A stretch of 59,197 bases of DNA from Gracilibacillus alcaliphilus (GCF_016909015.1 NZ_JAFBFA010000034.1:1-59197); one strand, 5' to 3'; positions 1 through 8,834 are shown, counted from the stretch's first letter. A program made the numbers and translations. The notes: generated from the letters alone by a model not told the origin.

Positions 1-540
1 ACTCTCTATACTACCAAGGGGGATTCTTTTCTGTAAAATTGATTCTACGCTCATTTCCCCTCATATTTCTTCATTACAGGAATGCTTTCTATTGGGACGA
101 CTCAGCTAACTAAAAAAGAAAACCGCTTTTTTAGTGGATCTTCAGCTCGTCCTGTTCCCATAAGAGTCTGCGTGGTTGGCCTACGCTAGGAAATAGTTCT
201 ACACTTCATGCAATAAATAGCATCATGTAGGTAGGCCACTTTGTATCAACTAACTGGTAACTGAGGATGTTCTAACCAAACACTGTAGGATCAAATCATA
301 GCGAAACGGTCAGTCGCAGCGGTTGCCTTGCTCTCGATATCTGCCATGGTCGTAATAGCTTAACATGAAGTACGGTAGCCTAGTGAAACATGTGCCAAAA
401 TATTTCCTTTTGCATAAAGAGGTTGTTCAAAAAGTAAGGAATATCTTTTGTTGGCTGTACTGATGTCAACTTTAAAAGGGTTTACATAAGATACAAAAGG
501 GGAATATGAAGATATACTAGTTTTTGAAGAAGAGAGAGGT
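1..540. other. Non-coding region with hairpins, upstream of rpiA
   Basis: I see no credible gene here. An inner hairpin pairs CTAAAAAAG with CTTTTTTAG near 108-133, between outer arms that are partly complementary (GGGACGA around 95 and TCGTCC around 148). The block from about 90 to 240 looks like a dispersed non-coding repeat copy, but no second copy lies in the window. At 419-436 the sequence GAGGTTGTTCAAAAAGT matches the left end of the MITE-like family seen at 5594 and 46022, without the rest of the element. Nothing else recognisable. Confidence 0.4.
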
Positions 541-547
541 GATTTCG

Positions 548-1219
548 GTGTTGGAGAAACAATTAGTAGGACAGAAGGCTGTAGAATATATAGAAGAAGG
601 TATGATCGTCGGTTTGGGAACGGGATCGACTGTAAACATCGTACTTCGTGAATTAGGAAACAAGGTTAAGCAAGGACTCAAGATACACGGGGTAGCCACA
701 TCCAAATTTACGGAAGAACGTGCACTGGAACTCCACATTCCTCTTATAGATGTCGCTGATATTGATCATATCGATATAATGATCGATGGAGCGGATGAAG
801 CCAATGATCAATTTAACTTGATTAAAGGAGCAAAAGGAGCTCTGTTACGCGAAAAGATGATTGCTACCAGCTCCACACATTTCGTTGTGGTGATTGGGGA
901 ACAAAAGTATGTACACAAGCTTGGCGCTTTTCCTCTGCCTGTTGAAATTGTTCCTTATGCATGGAAAGTTACCATCAGGCAAGTAGAAAGGCTTGGCTGT
1001 AGAGTCACCCTCAGAATGTCAGAAAGCGATATCCCTTTTATCACAGATAATGGTAATTATATTATCGATTGTCATTTTAACCATATTGAAGAACCAAGTG
1101 TGTTATCGACCCAAATTAATGCTATTCCTGGTGTTGTTGATAATGGTCTGTTTGTCGATATGGCCGATACGATGATTATTGGCAAGGCAGATGGGAAAAT
1201 AGAAATTAAAGAGAAATAA
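548..1219 (+). CDS. rpiA: Ribose-5-phosphate isomerase A
   Basis: Interconverts ribose 5-phosphate and ribulose 5-phosphate in the cytoplasmic pentose phosphate pathway. About 223 residues, normal for RpiA. Visible family motifs are GLGTGST (about residues 22-28, phosphate loop), MIDGADE (about 80-86) and KGAKGALLREKM, which carry the catalytic Asp/Lys region. The frame is open from a TTG at 524, but that codon has no ribosome binding site. AGAGAGGTGAT at 530-541 points to GTG 548 or TTG 551, so I take 548. It stands alone: upstream is non-coding and the next gene begins 200 bases later. Function is secure; the start is uncertain by a few codons. Confidence 0.9.
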   Translation: MLEKQLVGQKAVEYIEEGMIVGLGTGSTVNIVLRELGNKVKQGLKIHGVATSKFTEERALELHIPLIDVADIDHIDIMIDGADEANDQFNLIKGAKGALLREKMIATSSTHFVVVIGEQKYVHKLGAFPLPVEIVPYAWKVTIRQVERLGCRVTLRMSESDIPFITDNGNYIIDCHFNHIEEPSVLSTQINAIPGVVDNGLFVDMADTMIIGKADGKIEIKEK

Positions 1220-1423
1220 TGAATCACACGAATAAACCAAAAAAAGAAGGGCGGCCAAAGTGTTCCTGGGATGTTTGACAGGACGCGTTGGCGAACAGGT
1301 ATTAAGATGTAAAAAGTATAAGCAAAATAATAGGTGACCCTTTCCAACATTCCTTATAATAGTGATAGACCTTCATAAGAAAAGGATGGTTATTACTAGA
1401 AAAAGGAAATTGGAGAGGGTTTT

Positions 1424-2272
1424 ATGAATAATACTGGATTAGTACTAGAGGGTGGAGGAAGCCGTGGGGTCTATACGGCAGGTGTGTTGCGCTATTTAAT
1501 GGAACATGAGATGTATTTCCCTTATGTGATCGGGGTTTCAGCCGGTGCATGTCATGGATCTTCCTATATATCCCGGCAAATTGATCGTAATAAAAAAGTA
1601 ACGATTGATTATGTCGATCATCCTGATTATTTATCTTTACGAAATTGGCTGACTAAACGCCAGTTATTTGGCATGGATTTTATTTTTGATCGTTTGCCAA
1701 ATGAACTAGTTCCCTTTGATTTTGCTTCTTTTAATAAGGCGCCCGAAGAGTTTGTGGTTGTTGCAACGGACTGCCGAAGTGGGGAACCTATATTCTACGA
1801 TAAATCACATTACGCAGACGACATGCTGACACTACTGCGCGCCTCCAGCTCACTTCCATTTGTGGCACCTGTCGTTAACTATCAAGACCGAGCGCTAATG
1901 GACGGGGGAATAAGCTGCCCAATCCCTGTAAAAAAATCAGTAGAGGACGGAAACAAAAAGAACGTTGTCATATTGACGCGCAATCGAGGCTATTTCAAAA
2001 AGCCACAATCTTTTCAAGGTTTATTAGAAAAGAAATATGGTCAATATCCCGGCTTGATACAATCGATTAAGCAACGCCACACGGAATATAATCACACATT
2101 GCAATACTTATTGGAGGAAGAAAAGAAAGGCAATGTATTTATTATATCCCCAACGGAGAAGTTAAAAGTCGGCCGGGTAGAAAGAAATAAGACTAAATTA
2201 ACGAATCTTTATCAGCAAGGTTATCATGATATGCAAGCACAAGCTAGCTCTTTACAGGCCTTCTTAGCATAG
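1424..2272 (+). CDS. Patatin-like phospholipase family protein (YjjU/RssA-like)
   Basis: Predicted Ser-Asp dyad lipid acyl hydrolase, cytoplasmic with no signal peptide. All patatin motifs are visible: the oxyanion glycine loop GGGSRG (residues 10-15), nucleophile elbow GVSAG (37-41, Ser39) and catalytic Asp in DGG (Asp160). The 282-residue length fits the bacterial COG4667 subgroup. GGAGAGGG lies a few bases before the ATG. The next gene, a HAD phosphatase, follows after about 45 bases and could be co-transcribed. The substrate cannot be told from sequence. Confidence 0.85.
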   Translation: MNNTGLVLEGGGSRGVYTAGVLRYLMEHEMYFPYVIGVSAGACHGSSYISRQIDRNKKVTIDYVDHPDYLSLRNWLTKRQLFGMDFIFDRLPNELVPFDFASFNKAPEEFVVVATDCRSGEPIFYDKSHYADDMLTLLRASSSLPFVAPVVNYQDRALMDGGISCPIPVKKSVEDGNKKNVVILTRNRGYFKKPQSFQGLLEKKYGQYPGLIQSIKQRHTEYNHTLQYLLEEEKKGNVFIISPTEKLKVGRVERNKTKLTNLYQQGYHDMQAQASSLQAFLA

Positions 2273-2318
2273 AACATTTGGAAGGATATATTAATCAGCA
2301 ATGGAGTGGAACAATTGT

Positions 2319-3032
2319 ATGAAGACTATTATTTTTGATGTAGATGATACATTATATGATCAAGCCCAATCTTTTCACCGGACGTTTCATCGTCATATTT
2401 CTGACAATTATAGTTACGAAGAAATTGATAAGGTCTATCGTGCCAGCAGAAAATATTCAGAACAATTATTTGACCAGAGTGAAGCAGGAGAAATAACTGT
2501 ATACCAATGGCAGACAGAACGATTTCGCATGGCTTGTCATGATTTTGGCATGGAGATGAGTACACAACAAGCGGAGACATTTGATCGAGGGTATAAAGAA
2601 GAACAAAGTAATATTCAGCTGTTTCCTGAAGTTCGGCAATTATTAGATGAGCTGTTCCAACAAGGTAAGCAGCTAGCCATTTTAACCAATGGGGAAGAAC
2701 AGCGGCAAATGTTGAAGATTAAACAACTCCAGCTTATGAAATGGATACCGGATGATCATATCTTTATTTCGGGTTCTTATGGGGTGGCTAAGCCAAACAA
2801 AGCTATTTTTGATATTGTCGCTGAAGGGTTGCAATGCAATCCAGAACAGACGATTTATGTTGGCGATTCGTATGAAAAGGATATGGTTGGTGCCAAACAG
2901 CTGAATTGGCACACGGTCTGGATGAACCACCGCCATCATCCGGCAACAAAATCTGTACATGAGAATGTGAATGTAGAAGTGCATCATGCCGATCAATTGT
3001 TAGACTATTTTCTTGCAAGGCAGCAAGCTTGA
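2319..3032 (+). CDS. HAD family hydrolase (YjjG/phosphatase-like, HAD-IA)
   Basis: Predicted phosphatase of the haloacid dehalogenase superfamily. Motif I is FDVDDTLYD (Asp7 nucleophile, Asp9 acid/base), motif II is ILTNGEE, motif III is the lysine of VAKPNKAIF and motif IV is VGDSYEKD. A helical cap lies between motifs I and II, as in HAD-IA enzymes such as nucleotidases. The frame opens at 2301, but TGGAGTGG at 2302-2309 serves the ATG at 2319, which also places motif I at the N-terminus as is usual. About 237 residues. Possibly co-transcribed with the patatin gene; substrate unknown. Confidence 0.85.
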   Translation: MKTIIFDVDDTLYDQAQSFHRTFHRHISDNYSYEEIDKVYRASRKYSEQLFDQSEAGEITVYQWQTERFRMACHDFGMEMSTQQAETFDRGYKEEQSNIQLFPEVRQLLDELFQQGKQLAILTNGEEQRQMLKIKQLQLMKWIPDDHIFISGSYGVAKPNKAIFDIVAEGLQCNPEQTIYVGDSYEKDMVGAKQLNWHTVWMNHRHHPATKSVHENVNVEVHHADQLLDYFLARQQA

Positions 3033-3117
3033 TAATCTCAGCAAAAATAAACAATGTCTGCTGATCCTTTATTGGTCGGAAAAAGTTGCTGGATCAAAGG
3101 ATAAGGAGGAGTGTGTA

Positions 3118-4461
3118 ATGAAATATGTAATCATTGGAGGAGTAGCAGCTGGAATGAGTGCAGCGATGGAGATTGTTAGAACTGATCAAGCGGCTGACAT
3201 CACGGTTCTCGAACGCGGGGATGTCTATTCCTATGGGCAGTGTGGTTTGCCCTATGTGATCAATGGATTAGTGCCTTCTGCAGCTGATGTGATCGCTCGT
3301 TCTGTATCCACATTCCGTGACGAATATGGCATTCAGGCTGAGGTTCATATAGATGTAATCGCGATCGATATCGACAAACAACAGGTAACGGCTAAACGAG
3401 TGTTATCTGATGAGTTGGTCATATTTGATTATGATCGCTTACTCGTTGCTACTGGAGCAGATCCGATCATCCCTGACTGGTCAGGTGTCCATCTGGAGGG
3501 GATTCACGTGCTAAAAACGATCCCTGATACCACTGGCATTATGGCTGACTTAGCGGAAACCATTCGTCATGTTACCATTATTGGCGGGGGGTATATCGGA
3601 TTAGAGGCTGCAGACTCTTTTCGTTCTAAAGGCTTGTCTGTAACGATTGTTCAAAGAGGAAAACAGCTGGCAAAGATTTTTGATGCTGAAATGGCAGAGT
3701 GGATCACAGCAGAAGCAAATAAAAACGGTATAGAGGTGAGATTAGACGAAGAAGTGGTCCGTTTCACTGGAACACAGCGAGTAAAGGAAGTCGTGACCAA
3801 TAAAGATACCATTGCAACGGACTTGGTACTCATTAGTGCCGGTATTAAGCCGAATACTGATTTTCTGAAGGACACTTCTATCCAGCGAACCAAGGCAGGA
3901 GCAATTATTGTAGATGCAAGTATGCAGACTTCGAGCCAATATATCTATGCAGCTGGCGACTGTGCCACCCACTATCACTTGATCAAGCAAACAAATGATT
4001 ATGTCCCGCTTGGTACGACAGCCAATAAACAGGGCCGGATTGCAGGTGCCAATATGGCAGGAAACCGGCTGACATTTAAAGGGATAACAGGAACATCTAT
4101 TATCAAATTCTTTGATTTGACTCTGAGTAGGACAGGTATCAGCGAGAAAGAAGCAAAACAGCTGAATATTCCCTATCAGGCAGAAACAAAAACTGCCAAC
4201 AATCAAGCAGGCTATTATCCAGGTGGAGAGGAAATGCACATTAAATTACTTTATCATCGATATACGAACCACTTACTTGGTGTACAGATCATTGGTAAAA
4301 AAGGTGTCGACAAACGCATAGATGTGTTCGCAACGGCCTTGTATAATCAGATGACAATAGATCAGCTGCAAGATTTAGACTTGGCTTATGCACCGCCTTA
4401 TAATAGTGTATGGGATCCACTGCAGAAAATATCACGACGATGGAATCGGGATAAAACATAG
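3118..4461 (+). CDS. cdr: CoA-disulfide reductase (FAD/NAD(P)-dependent)
   Basis: Flavoprotein disulfide reductase that regenerates coenzyme A thiol with NAD(P)H; some Bacillota use CoA as a main low-molecular-weight thiol. 447 residues. It has an N-terminal FAD site (IIGGVAAGMSAA, residues 5-16), the single redox cysteine in SYGQCGLPY (Cys42) typical of CoADR and NADH oxidase relatives, a second nucleotide site (IIGGGYIGLEAA), an FAD-binding AAGDCA and a C-terminal dimerisation domain with conserved tyrosines (LAYAPPY). AAGGAGGAG precedes ATG 3118; the frame runs open upstream to 3013 without a better start. Alternatives: NADH oxidase or persulfide reductase of the same family. Confidence 0.85.
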   Translation: MKYVIIGGVAAGMSAAMEIVRTDQAADITVLERGDVYSYGQCGLPYVINGLVPSAADVIARSVSTFRDEYGIQAEVHIDVIAIDIDKQQVTAKRVLSDELVIFDYDRLLVATGADPIIPDWSGVHLEGIHVLKTIPDTTGIMADLAETIRHVTIIGGGYIGLEAADSFRSKGLSVTIVQRGKQLAKIFDAEMAEWITAEANKNGIEVRLDEEVVRFTGTQRVKEVVTNKDTIATDLVLISAGIKPNTDFLKDTSIQRTKAGAIIVDASMQTSSQYIYAAGDCATHYHLIKQTNDYVPLGTTANKQGRIAGANMAGNRLTFKGITGTSIIKFFDLTLSRTGISEKEAKQLNIPYQAETKTANNQAGYYPGGEEMHIKLLYHRYTNHLLGVQIIGKKGVDKRIDVFATALYNQMTIDQLQDLDLAYAPPYNSVWDPLQKISRRWNRDKT

Positions 4462-4474
4462 AGAAATACCCATT

Positions 4475-5512
4475 TTAGTTCTGGTCAAATAAAGACTGGA
4501 CAGCCGCAGCTGTGTGTAATTGTTGAAGTGCTTCCACATAATCTTTTGCAATGGCACAGTGGATATTCTTTTTAATGGGACGAAAATATGTAAGCACCTT
4601 GTCATCATGAAACCATTCATCAAACAGGGCGGGCTGGTGCTTGATATTCTCCCAAGCCTGAGGCAGAGTCGGGCTGTAGATATAGTTGCCTGTAGAATGA
4701 TGCGTGAACACATGTGGCCAATAATCGCTTCTGGAGCCGCTGTGCTTTATACTTTCCGCCCATTCTACCATTGCCTGATGATAAACAGGTTGGCTGATGA
4801 TATGCAGCAGTTTTTTCCCTAATAGAATGCGCTGTTTGAGGGAATGAAAATGTTGAACTGGTAACCCGACTATTTGTGTCCCCTGTCGAGTCAGGTACGG
4901 GAGCAGGATATAGTTCCATTGAAACAGTTCTGGAAGGCGCATATCTATTTTCTCTTTTAGTGTCGGTTGATATTGCTTATTTTGAATCACTCTTTTTTCA
5001 ATATAGTGTTGTTCGTTAATAATTAAGGCTGTATCAATCAAGTAGCTGTTTCTGTTATTAAAAAAGTGATTCCACAAAACTTGCATAAAGATGGAAACAT
5101 GGAAATAAGGCAGCAAGTGTGTCAGATTGGTTTGCCGTTTCATGCTTTCTTGATAGAGCAAGAGCTGCGGATAGGCATCTTGAAAGATCAACCAGTTATT
5201 CCTTTCCAGAAAGGAGAAAAAATAGTGCTGCTGAGCCGGTGTCAACAACTGGGATTGAAGACTGCTCTTCAGGTCGGTCATATTCCAGCCGCCATTTCGC
5301 GAGACCATATGAGCTAAGAAAGGCCATTTTAATTCAGGGTATTGTTGATAGAAGTGAAAATAGGCGGCTGTCCTTGTCAAGTTGTTTAAATTAGCTTGTA
5401 CTGTTTTGCTGTGAATCATTTGAATGATTTGTTGTTCTTCTTTAGAAAGAATTGGAACATTCGGTCTAGTTGTCTCTAAAGCCTGTTTTATCGATTTAAC
5501 GGGATTAGGCAT
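4475..5512 (-). CDS. DUF2515 family protein (YppC-like)
   Basis: Soluble, Trp- and His-rich protein of about 345 residues resembling the DUF2515/YppC family of Bacillaceae, whose function is unknown. Recognisable stretches are the N-terminal LSKEEQQIIQMIHSKT, NLTRTAAYFHFYQQYPELKW and MVSRNGGWNMTDL. No membrane segment or catalytic motif is evident. It converges with the CoADR gene, 13 bases away, with no clear terminator between. The start is unclear: AAGGAGGAGTAACC (about 5530-5543 on this strand) is followed by ATT at 5 to 7 bases, while the nearest ATG (5512) is 28 bases away and TTG 5551 lies before the site. ATT initiation is possible. Confidence 0.7.
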   Translation of the reverse strand: MPNPVKSIKQALETTRPNVPILSKEEQQIIQMIHSKTVQANLNNLTRTAAYFHFYQQYPELKWPFLAHMVSRNGGWNMTDLKSSLQSQLLTPAQQHYFFSFLERNNWLIFQDAYPQLLLYQESMKRQTNLTHLLPYFHVSIFMQVLWNHFFNNRNSYLIDTALIINEQHYIEKRVIQNKQYQPTLKEKIDMRLPELFQWNYILLPYLTRQGTQIVGLPVQHFHSLKQRILLGKKLLHIISQPVYHQAMVEWAESIKHSGSRSDYWPHVFTHHSTGNYIYSPTLPQAWENIKHQPALFDEWFHDDKVLTYFRPIKKNIHCAIAKDYVEALQQLHTAAAVQSLFDQN

Positions 5513-5593
5513 GGAAAGAAATCGCAGAAAAATGGTTACTCCTCCTTTCAAGTGCTCGGTATGTGTGAATGTTGTTCAGGGAAGAAACTATTT

Positions 5594-5784
5594 GAGGTTG
5601 TTCAAAAAGTCCTATAAAAATGACACAGCGAATATCGGAGTTGGCGGTAGAGGAACTTCTACTAAGATCACCCACATCGTGTGGGTAACACAGAAGTCAA
5701 CACATCCTATGCAAGTCCGTTACTCAAAGCTACGCCGCCTTGAACTTCTTGATCCTTTTTATCGAACTTTTTGAACACGCACTA
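5594..5784. repeat. MITE-like element, copy 1 (terminal inverted repeats TGTTCAAAAAGT)
   Basis: Non-coding element of about 190 bp. Its ends carry a perfect 12-bp inverted repeat, TGTTCAAAAAGT at 5599-5610 and its complement at 5766-5777. ACTATTT occurs directly outside both ends (5587-5593 and 5781-5787), a candidate target duplication. The first 90 bases (ATGACACAGCGAAT..., GGAGTTGGCGGTAG..., CACATCGTGTGGG) recur at 46040-46115. The frame through it is not conserved between copies, so it is not a gene. Confidence 0.7.
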
Positions 5785-5881
5785 TTTGGATATACAATAA
5801 AAAACATTTTTTGATAAAAGTATTGAAATGTATTTTTATCTATAGTATGATTATTTTCATACAAATTTATTACATAGTATT

Positions 5882-6028
5882 TCTTATCCAGAGAGGCGGA
5901 GGGATTTGGCCTGATGATGTCTCAGCAACCAGTCTATCTATAGACATGGTGCTAATTCCAATAGATAAGAAGATTGTTTTCTTAGTGTGTGTAAAACCTT
6001 CTTCTTATTGTGAAGAAGGTTTTTTTAC
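5882..6028 (+). promoter_or_regulatory. S-box (SAM-I) riboswitch with antiterminator and terminator
   Basis: The aptamer runs 5882-5970 and has the S-box conserved blocks AGAGGCGGAGGGA, TTGGCC, TGATG and CAGCAACC, followed by GGTGCTAATTCC. P1 pairs TCTTATC (5882-5888) with GATAAGA (5964-5970). The expression platform is visible: terminator hairpin AACCTTCTTC/GAAGAAGGTT with a T run at about 5994-6028. ATAAGAAGA (5965-5973) is perfectly complementary to TCTTCTTAT (6000-6008), which overlaps the terminator's 5' arm, giving mutually exclusive structures. With SAM bound, P1 forms and transcription stops; without SAM, the antiterminator forms. It controls the MetE-like gene 30 bases downstream. 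Confidence 0.93.
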
Positions 6029-6058
6029 TGGATAAGTAATCGAAAAGGAGAAGATACC

Positions 6059-7165
6059 ATGACAACAAACAGTAAAGCAGCCCCATTTCGAGCCGACCAT
6101 GTTGGTAGTTTATTAAGAACAGATAAATTATTGCAAGCAAGAAAAGATTTCCAAGCTGGCAATATTTCTTCACAACAGTTAAGAGAGGTAGAAAACCAAG
6201 AAATCAGTTATATTGTCGACAAGCAAATTGAGGTAGGGTTAGAATTAGTTTCTGATGGGGAGTTTCGTCGTCGTTTCTGGCACACTGACTTTTTAGAACA
6301 TTTAAACGGGATCGAAGGGTATGTACCAGAAGTAGGCTACATTTTCCACGGAGAAGAAGAAACAGAGCGGTACAATGTTCGCAATATTGGAAAGGTCTCC
6401 TTTAATCCGGATCACCCTTTTCTGCAAGACTTTAAAGAACTTAATGAAATTGTAGCTGGCAGAGCTGTTGCCAAACAAACCATCCCAAGCCCGAACCAAT
6501 TATTTAATGTCGGGATCCGTGATGAGAGTATTTATCCAGATATTGAAGCATATGCACAAGATATTATTCAAGCTTACCGCGATGCCTTGCAGGCTTTTTA
6601 TGATTTAGGTTGTCGGTATTTACAGTTTGATGATGTCTATATTGCTGGATTATCTTCACCTGATATTCCATTTAATGATGGTGAACATGACCGTGATTAT
6701 TTAATCGATTTAGCATTGCGTGTAGTTAATGGTGTATTGGAAGGTAAACCAGAAGATTTAGTGATCACGACTCATTTATGCCGTGGTAACTATCGTTCTA
6801 ACTGGGCCTTTGAAGGAAGTTATGATTTAATAGCTCCTACGTTATTTGCCAAAGAGAAGGTAAATGGTTTCTTTTTGGAATATGATGATGAGCGTTCAGG
6901 AGGATTCAAGCCGCTTAATTATATTCCAAATGGCGGGGCAAAGGTTGTGTTAGGCCTCATTACCTCCAAGAACGGAGAGCTTGAGGATAAAGAAGCTATT
7001 AAAACTCGAGTGCAAGAGGCTTCTCAGTATGTTCCTTTGGATCAATTATGTCTTAGTCCGCAGTGTGGCTTTGCTTCTACACACCACGGAAATAATCTGA
7101 CAGAAGAAGATCAATGGAATAAACTGAAATATATCGTAGAATTAGCCAAAGAAATTTGGAATTAA
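6059..7165 (+). CDS. MetE-like cobalamin-independent methionine synthase-family protein (YxjG/YxjH type)
   Basis: C-terminal catalytic-domain-only relative of MetE, 368 residues, like the YxjG/YxjH proteins of B. subtilis that are S-box controlled. It carries FRADHVGSLL at the N-terminus, LQFDDVY, the zinc-binding His and Cys region THLCRGNYRSN and the distal cysteine LSPQCGFAS. Full MetE (about 750 residues) has a second N-terminal barrel, absent here, so it probably uses a simpler methyl donor than methyl-tetrahydrofolate polyglutamate; that is inference. AAAAGGAG precedes the ATG. A SAM riboswitch upstream and a terminator downstream make it a single-gene unit for methionine or sulfur metabolism. 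Confidence 0.88.
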   Translation: MTTNSKAAPFRADHVGSLLRTDKLLQARKDFQAGNISSQQLREVENQEISYIVDKQIEVGLELVSDGEFRRRFWHTDFLEHLNGIEGYVPEVGYIFHGEEETERYNVRNIGKVSFNPDHPFLQDFKELNEIVAGRAVAKQTIPSPNQLFNVGIRDESIYPDIEAYAQDIIQAYRDALQAFYDLGCRYLQFDDVYIAGLSSPDIPFNDGEHDRDYLIDLALRVVNGVLEGKPEDLVITTHLCRGNYRSNWAFEGSYDLIAPTLFAKEKVNGFFLEYDDERSGGFKPLNYIPNGGAKVVLGLITSKNGELEDKEAIKTRVQEASQYVPLDQLCLSPQCGFASTHHGNNLTEEDQWNKLKYIVELAKEIWN

Positions 7166-7175
7166 CCTTTGAAAA

Positions 7176-7213
7176 AGATCCCTTATGGCAGCAGCTGTAA
7201 GGGATCTCTTATT
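7176..7213 (+). terminator. Rho-independent terminator after the MetE-like gene
   Basis: AGATCCCTTA pairs with TAAGGGATCT around a GC-rich loop, followed by CTTATTTTT. It sits 10 bases after the stop and before the convergent PanE-like gene. Confidence 0.8.
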
Positions 7214-7245
7214 TTTAATAATCTAGGTTTACCACTGGCCGTTAG

Positions 7246-8115
7246 TCAATCTTTTTCATTCTTTATCTCGCTCGCTACCAGTAAACTGTATACAGTATCT
7301 AAACAGGGTGTATCTAAGGAATGTGCTTGACTTCTTTGATATAAATAACCTTGTATATAGGTCGTTTCCAAGGGCTGCTGGTTCATGATGTCATAATACA
7401 TACTGGTTCCCATATAAGGTGGATATCCATCATAAATCTGCATAATCTCTTCGATTATGTCTTCTTCAAAGTCAATTCCTTCGGCTGCTGCAATGGTAAT
7501 TCCCTCATGAAGCAGTTTCCTGCACAATTGTCGTACTTTTGCTTCTTTGAGGATGATTGCCGTATTTCTGCTTAAGGCAGTTACCGAATTAATGGCTAGA
7601 TTAACAAGTAATTTATACCATAGATCATATAGATACTGATCATGAAGTTGTAGATCAAGTTTGCTGTCCGCTATCGCTTGTTGCAACATGGTGGTAGCAT
7701 CGTTTTTAGGAAGAATAAGCGTACGGTCTCGGAAATGAGTGACGACTTGTTCCTTTTTCTGGCCGCTAATATAAACAACGGCTTGGTATGTGTTCGGGAG
7801 TGTGAACCTCTCCAGTTGTCCATGACCATTCTGACATAAAATACAGATCGACTTTTTATCTGTGACTTGTGGAAGAAATGGTAGAATCCCTTCTAATTGT
7901 GTTCCTTTTACCGCGATAAATAGATAATCAAAAGCAGTTAAGGTTTGTGAAAGTGCCTTGACTGGAAGGATGGTAGAAGCTGATATTCCTGCTCGTTTAA
8001 TTTGTACCTTTCCTGTCTTTCTTCCTAACAATGTGACATCATAACCGCTGTCTTGTAGCGTCTCGGCGATCACAGCACCTACTGCTCCAGGACCAATAAT
8101 ACCAAATGTATGCAT
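7246..8115 (-). CDS. 2-dehydropantoate 2-reductase family protein (PanE/ApbA-like)
   Basis: NADPH-dependent ketopantoate reductase family, 289 residues; the pantothenate/CoA-pathway enzyme makes pantoate. The N-terminal Rossmann motif is GIIGPGAVGAV (residues 5-15). The catalytic-lysine helix WYKLLVNLAINSVTALSR and the C-terminal Glu segment PLETTYIQGYL match the family. The frame extends upstream to 8256, but GGAGAAAGGCGG precedes ATG 8115, which places the Rossmann motif at the N-terminus. It is not linked to panB, panC or panD, so a paralogous 2-oxoacid reductase role is possible. Transcribed divergently from the thioredoxin-like gene. Confidence 0.82.
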   Translation of the reverse strand: MHTFGIIGPGAVGAVIAETLQDSGYDVTLLGRKTGKVQIKRAGISASTILPVKALSQTLTAFDYLFIAVKGTQLEGILPFLPQVTDKKSICILCQNGHGQLERFTLPNTYQAVVYISGQKKEQVVTHFRDRTLILPKNDATTMLQQAIADSKLDLQLHDQYLYDLWYKLLVNLAINSVTALSRNTAIILKEAKVRQLCRKLLHEGITIAAAEGIDFEEDIIEEIMQIYDGYPPYMGTSMYYDIMNQQPLETTYIQGYLYQRSQAHSLDTPCLDTVYSLLVASEIKNEKD

Positions 8116-8273
8116 AACTTGCGTTCCGCCTTTCTCCAGTAAATCTATATACGTTATTTTAATATAAGATTCAAAATAAATATAGCCTATATAGGACTGG
8201 AAGACTAACATCTGTACTTTTCCATAATTGTATGCTATTTTTTGAACAGATACCAATCAAGAGAGGTGTAGGA

Positions 8274-8834
8274 ATGAAAACAGAACAACAGTATTTTCAA
8301 GAGGGAAGAACCATCCAAGATTATATGGAGCAGATGAGTAAATTAAAAGAGGAGAGTTTTTATGTATATGAAAATTTTCAACTTCCAGATGATGGTGAAG
8401 CAGAACAATTAAAAGACATGGATATTCATTTGTTAACGATTACGGAAGACTGGTGCGGCGATGCAATGATGATTAATCCGGTTATTCGAAAAATTGCAGA
8501 AGCCGCTGGCATTGAATCTCGTGTGGCGTTAAGAGACGAAGATACCGACTTAATTGATCGACATCTTACTAATGGCGGAAGGGCAATTCCTATTGTGTTG
8601 ATACTTGATGGAGCAGGGCATCTAATAGGAAAATGGGGGCCAAGGGCGCCAGAAGTACAGCAATTAGTGGATCAGCTTAGAGATTCCTTACCAGCAAAAG
8701 ACGCTCCTGATTTTGCAGAGAAGCAAAGTGAGGCATTCGCGGCATTAACAGAGAAATATCAATATGATAAAACCTTATGGCAGTATGTATATCATAGTTT
8801 TATGGAGAAATTAGTGTCACTTACAAAAGAATAG
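8274..8834 (+). CDS. Thioredoxin family protein with single active-site cysteine
   Basis: Cytoplasmic thioredoxin-fold protein of 186 residues, resembling the Bacillus 'thioredoxin family protein' group (Thioredoxin_9-like). The active-site region is EDWCGDAM: the first Cys is present but the CxxC partner is Ala, so it cannot act as an ordinary dithiol-disulfide oxidoreductase and may be monothiol. The cis-Pro region GRAIPIVLIL is conserved. GAGAGGTG precedes the ATG. The gene is monocistronic, with a terminator 15 bases downstream. Its physiological substrate is unknown. Confidence 0.78.
   Translation: MKTEQQYFQEGRTIQDYMEQMSKLKEESFYVYENFQLPDDGEAEQLKDMDIHLLTITEDWCGDAMMINPVIRKIAEAAGIESRVALRDEDTDLIDRHLTNGGRAIPIVLILDGAGHLIGKWGPRAPEVQQLVDQLRDSLPAKDAPDFAEKQSEAFAALTEKYQYDKTLWQYVYHSFMEKLVSLTKE

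Noticed and set aside
3742..4239. 165-aa minus-strand frame
   Set aside because: Cys-rich shadow on the opposite strand of the CoA-disulfide reductase gene.
5424..5774. 116-aa plus-strand frame running into the MITE-like element
   Set aside because: It starts antisense to the DUF2515 gene and ends in repeat sequence; no ribosome site.
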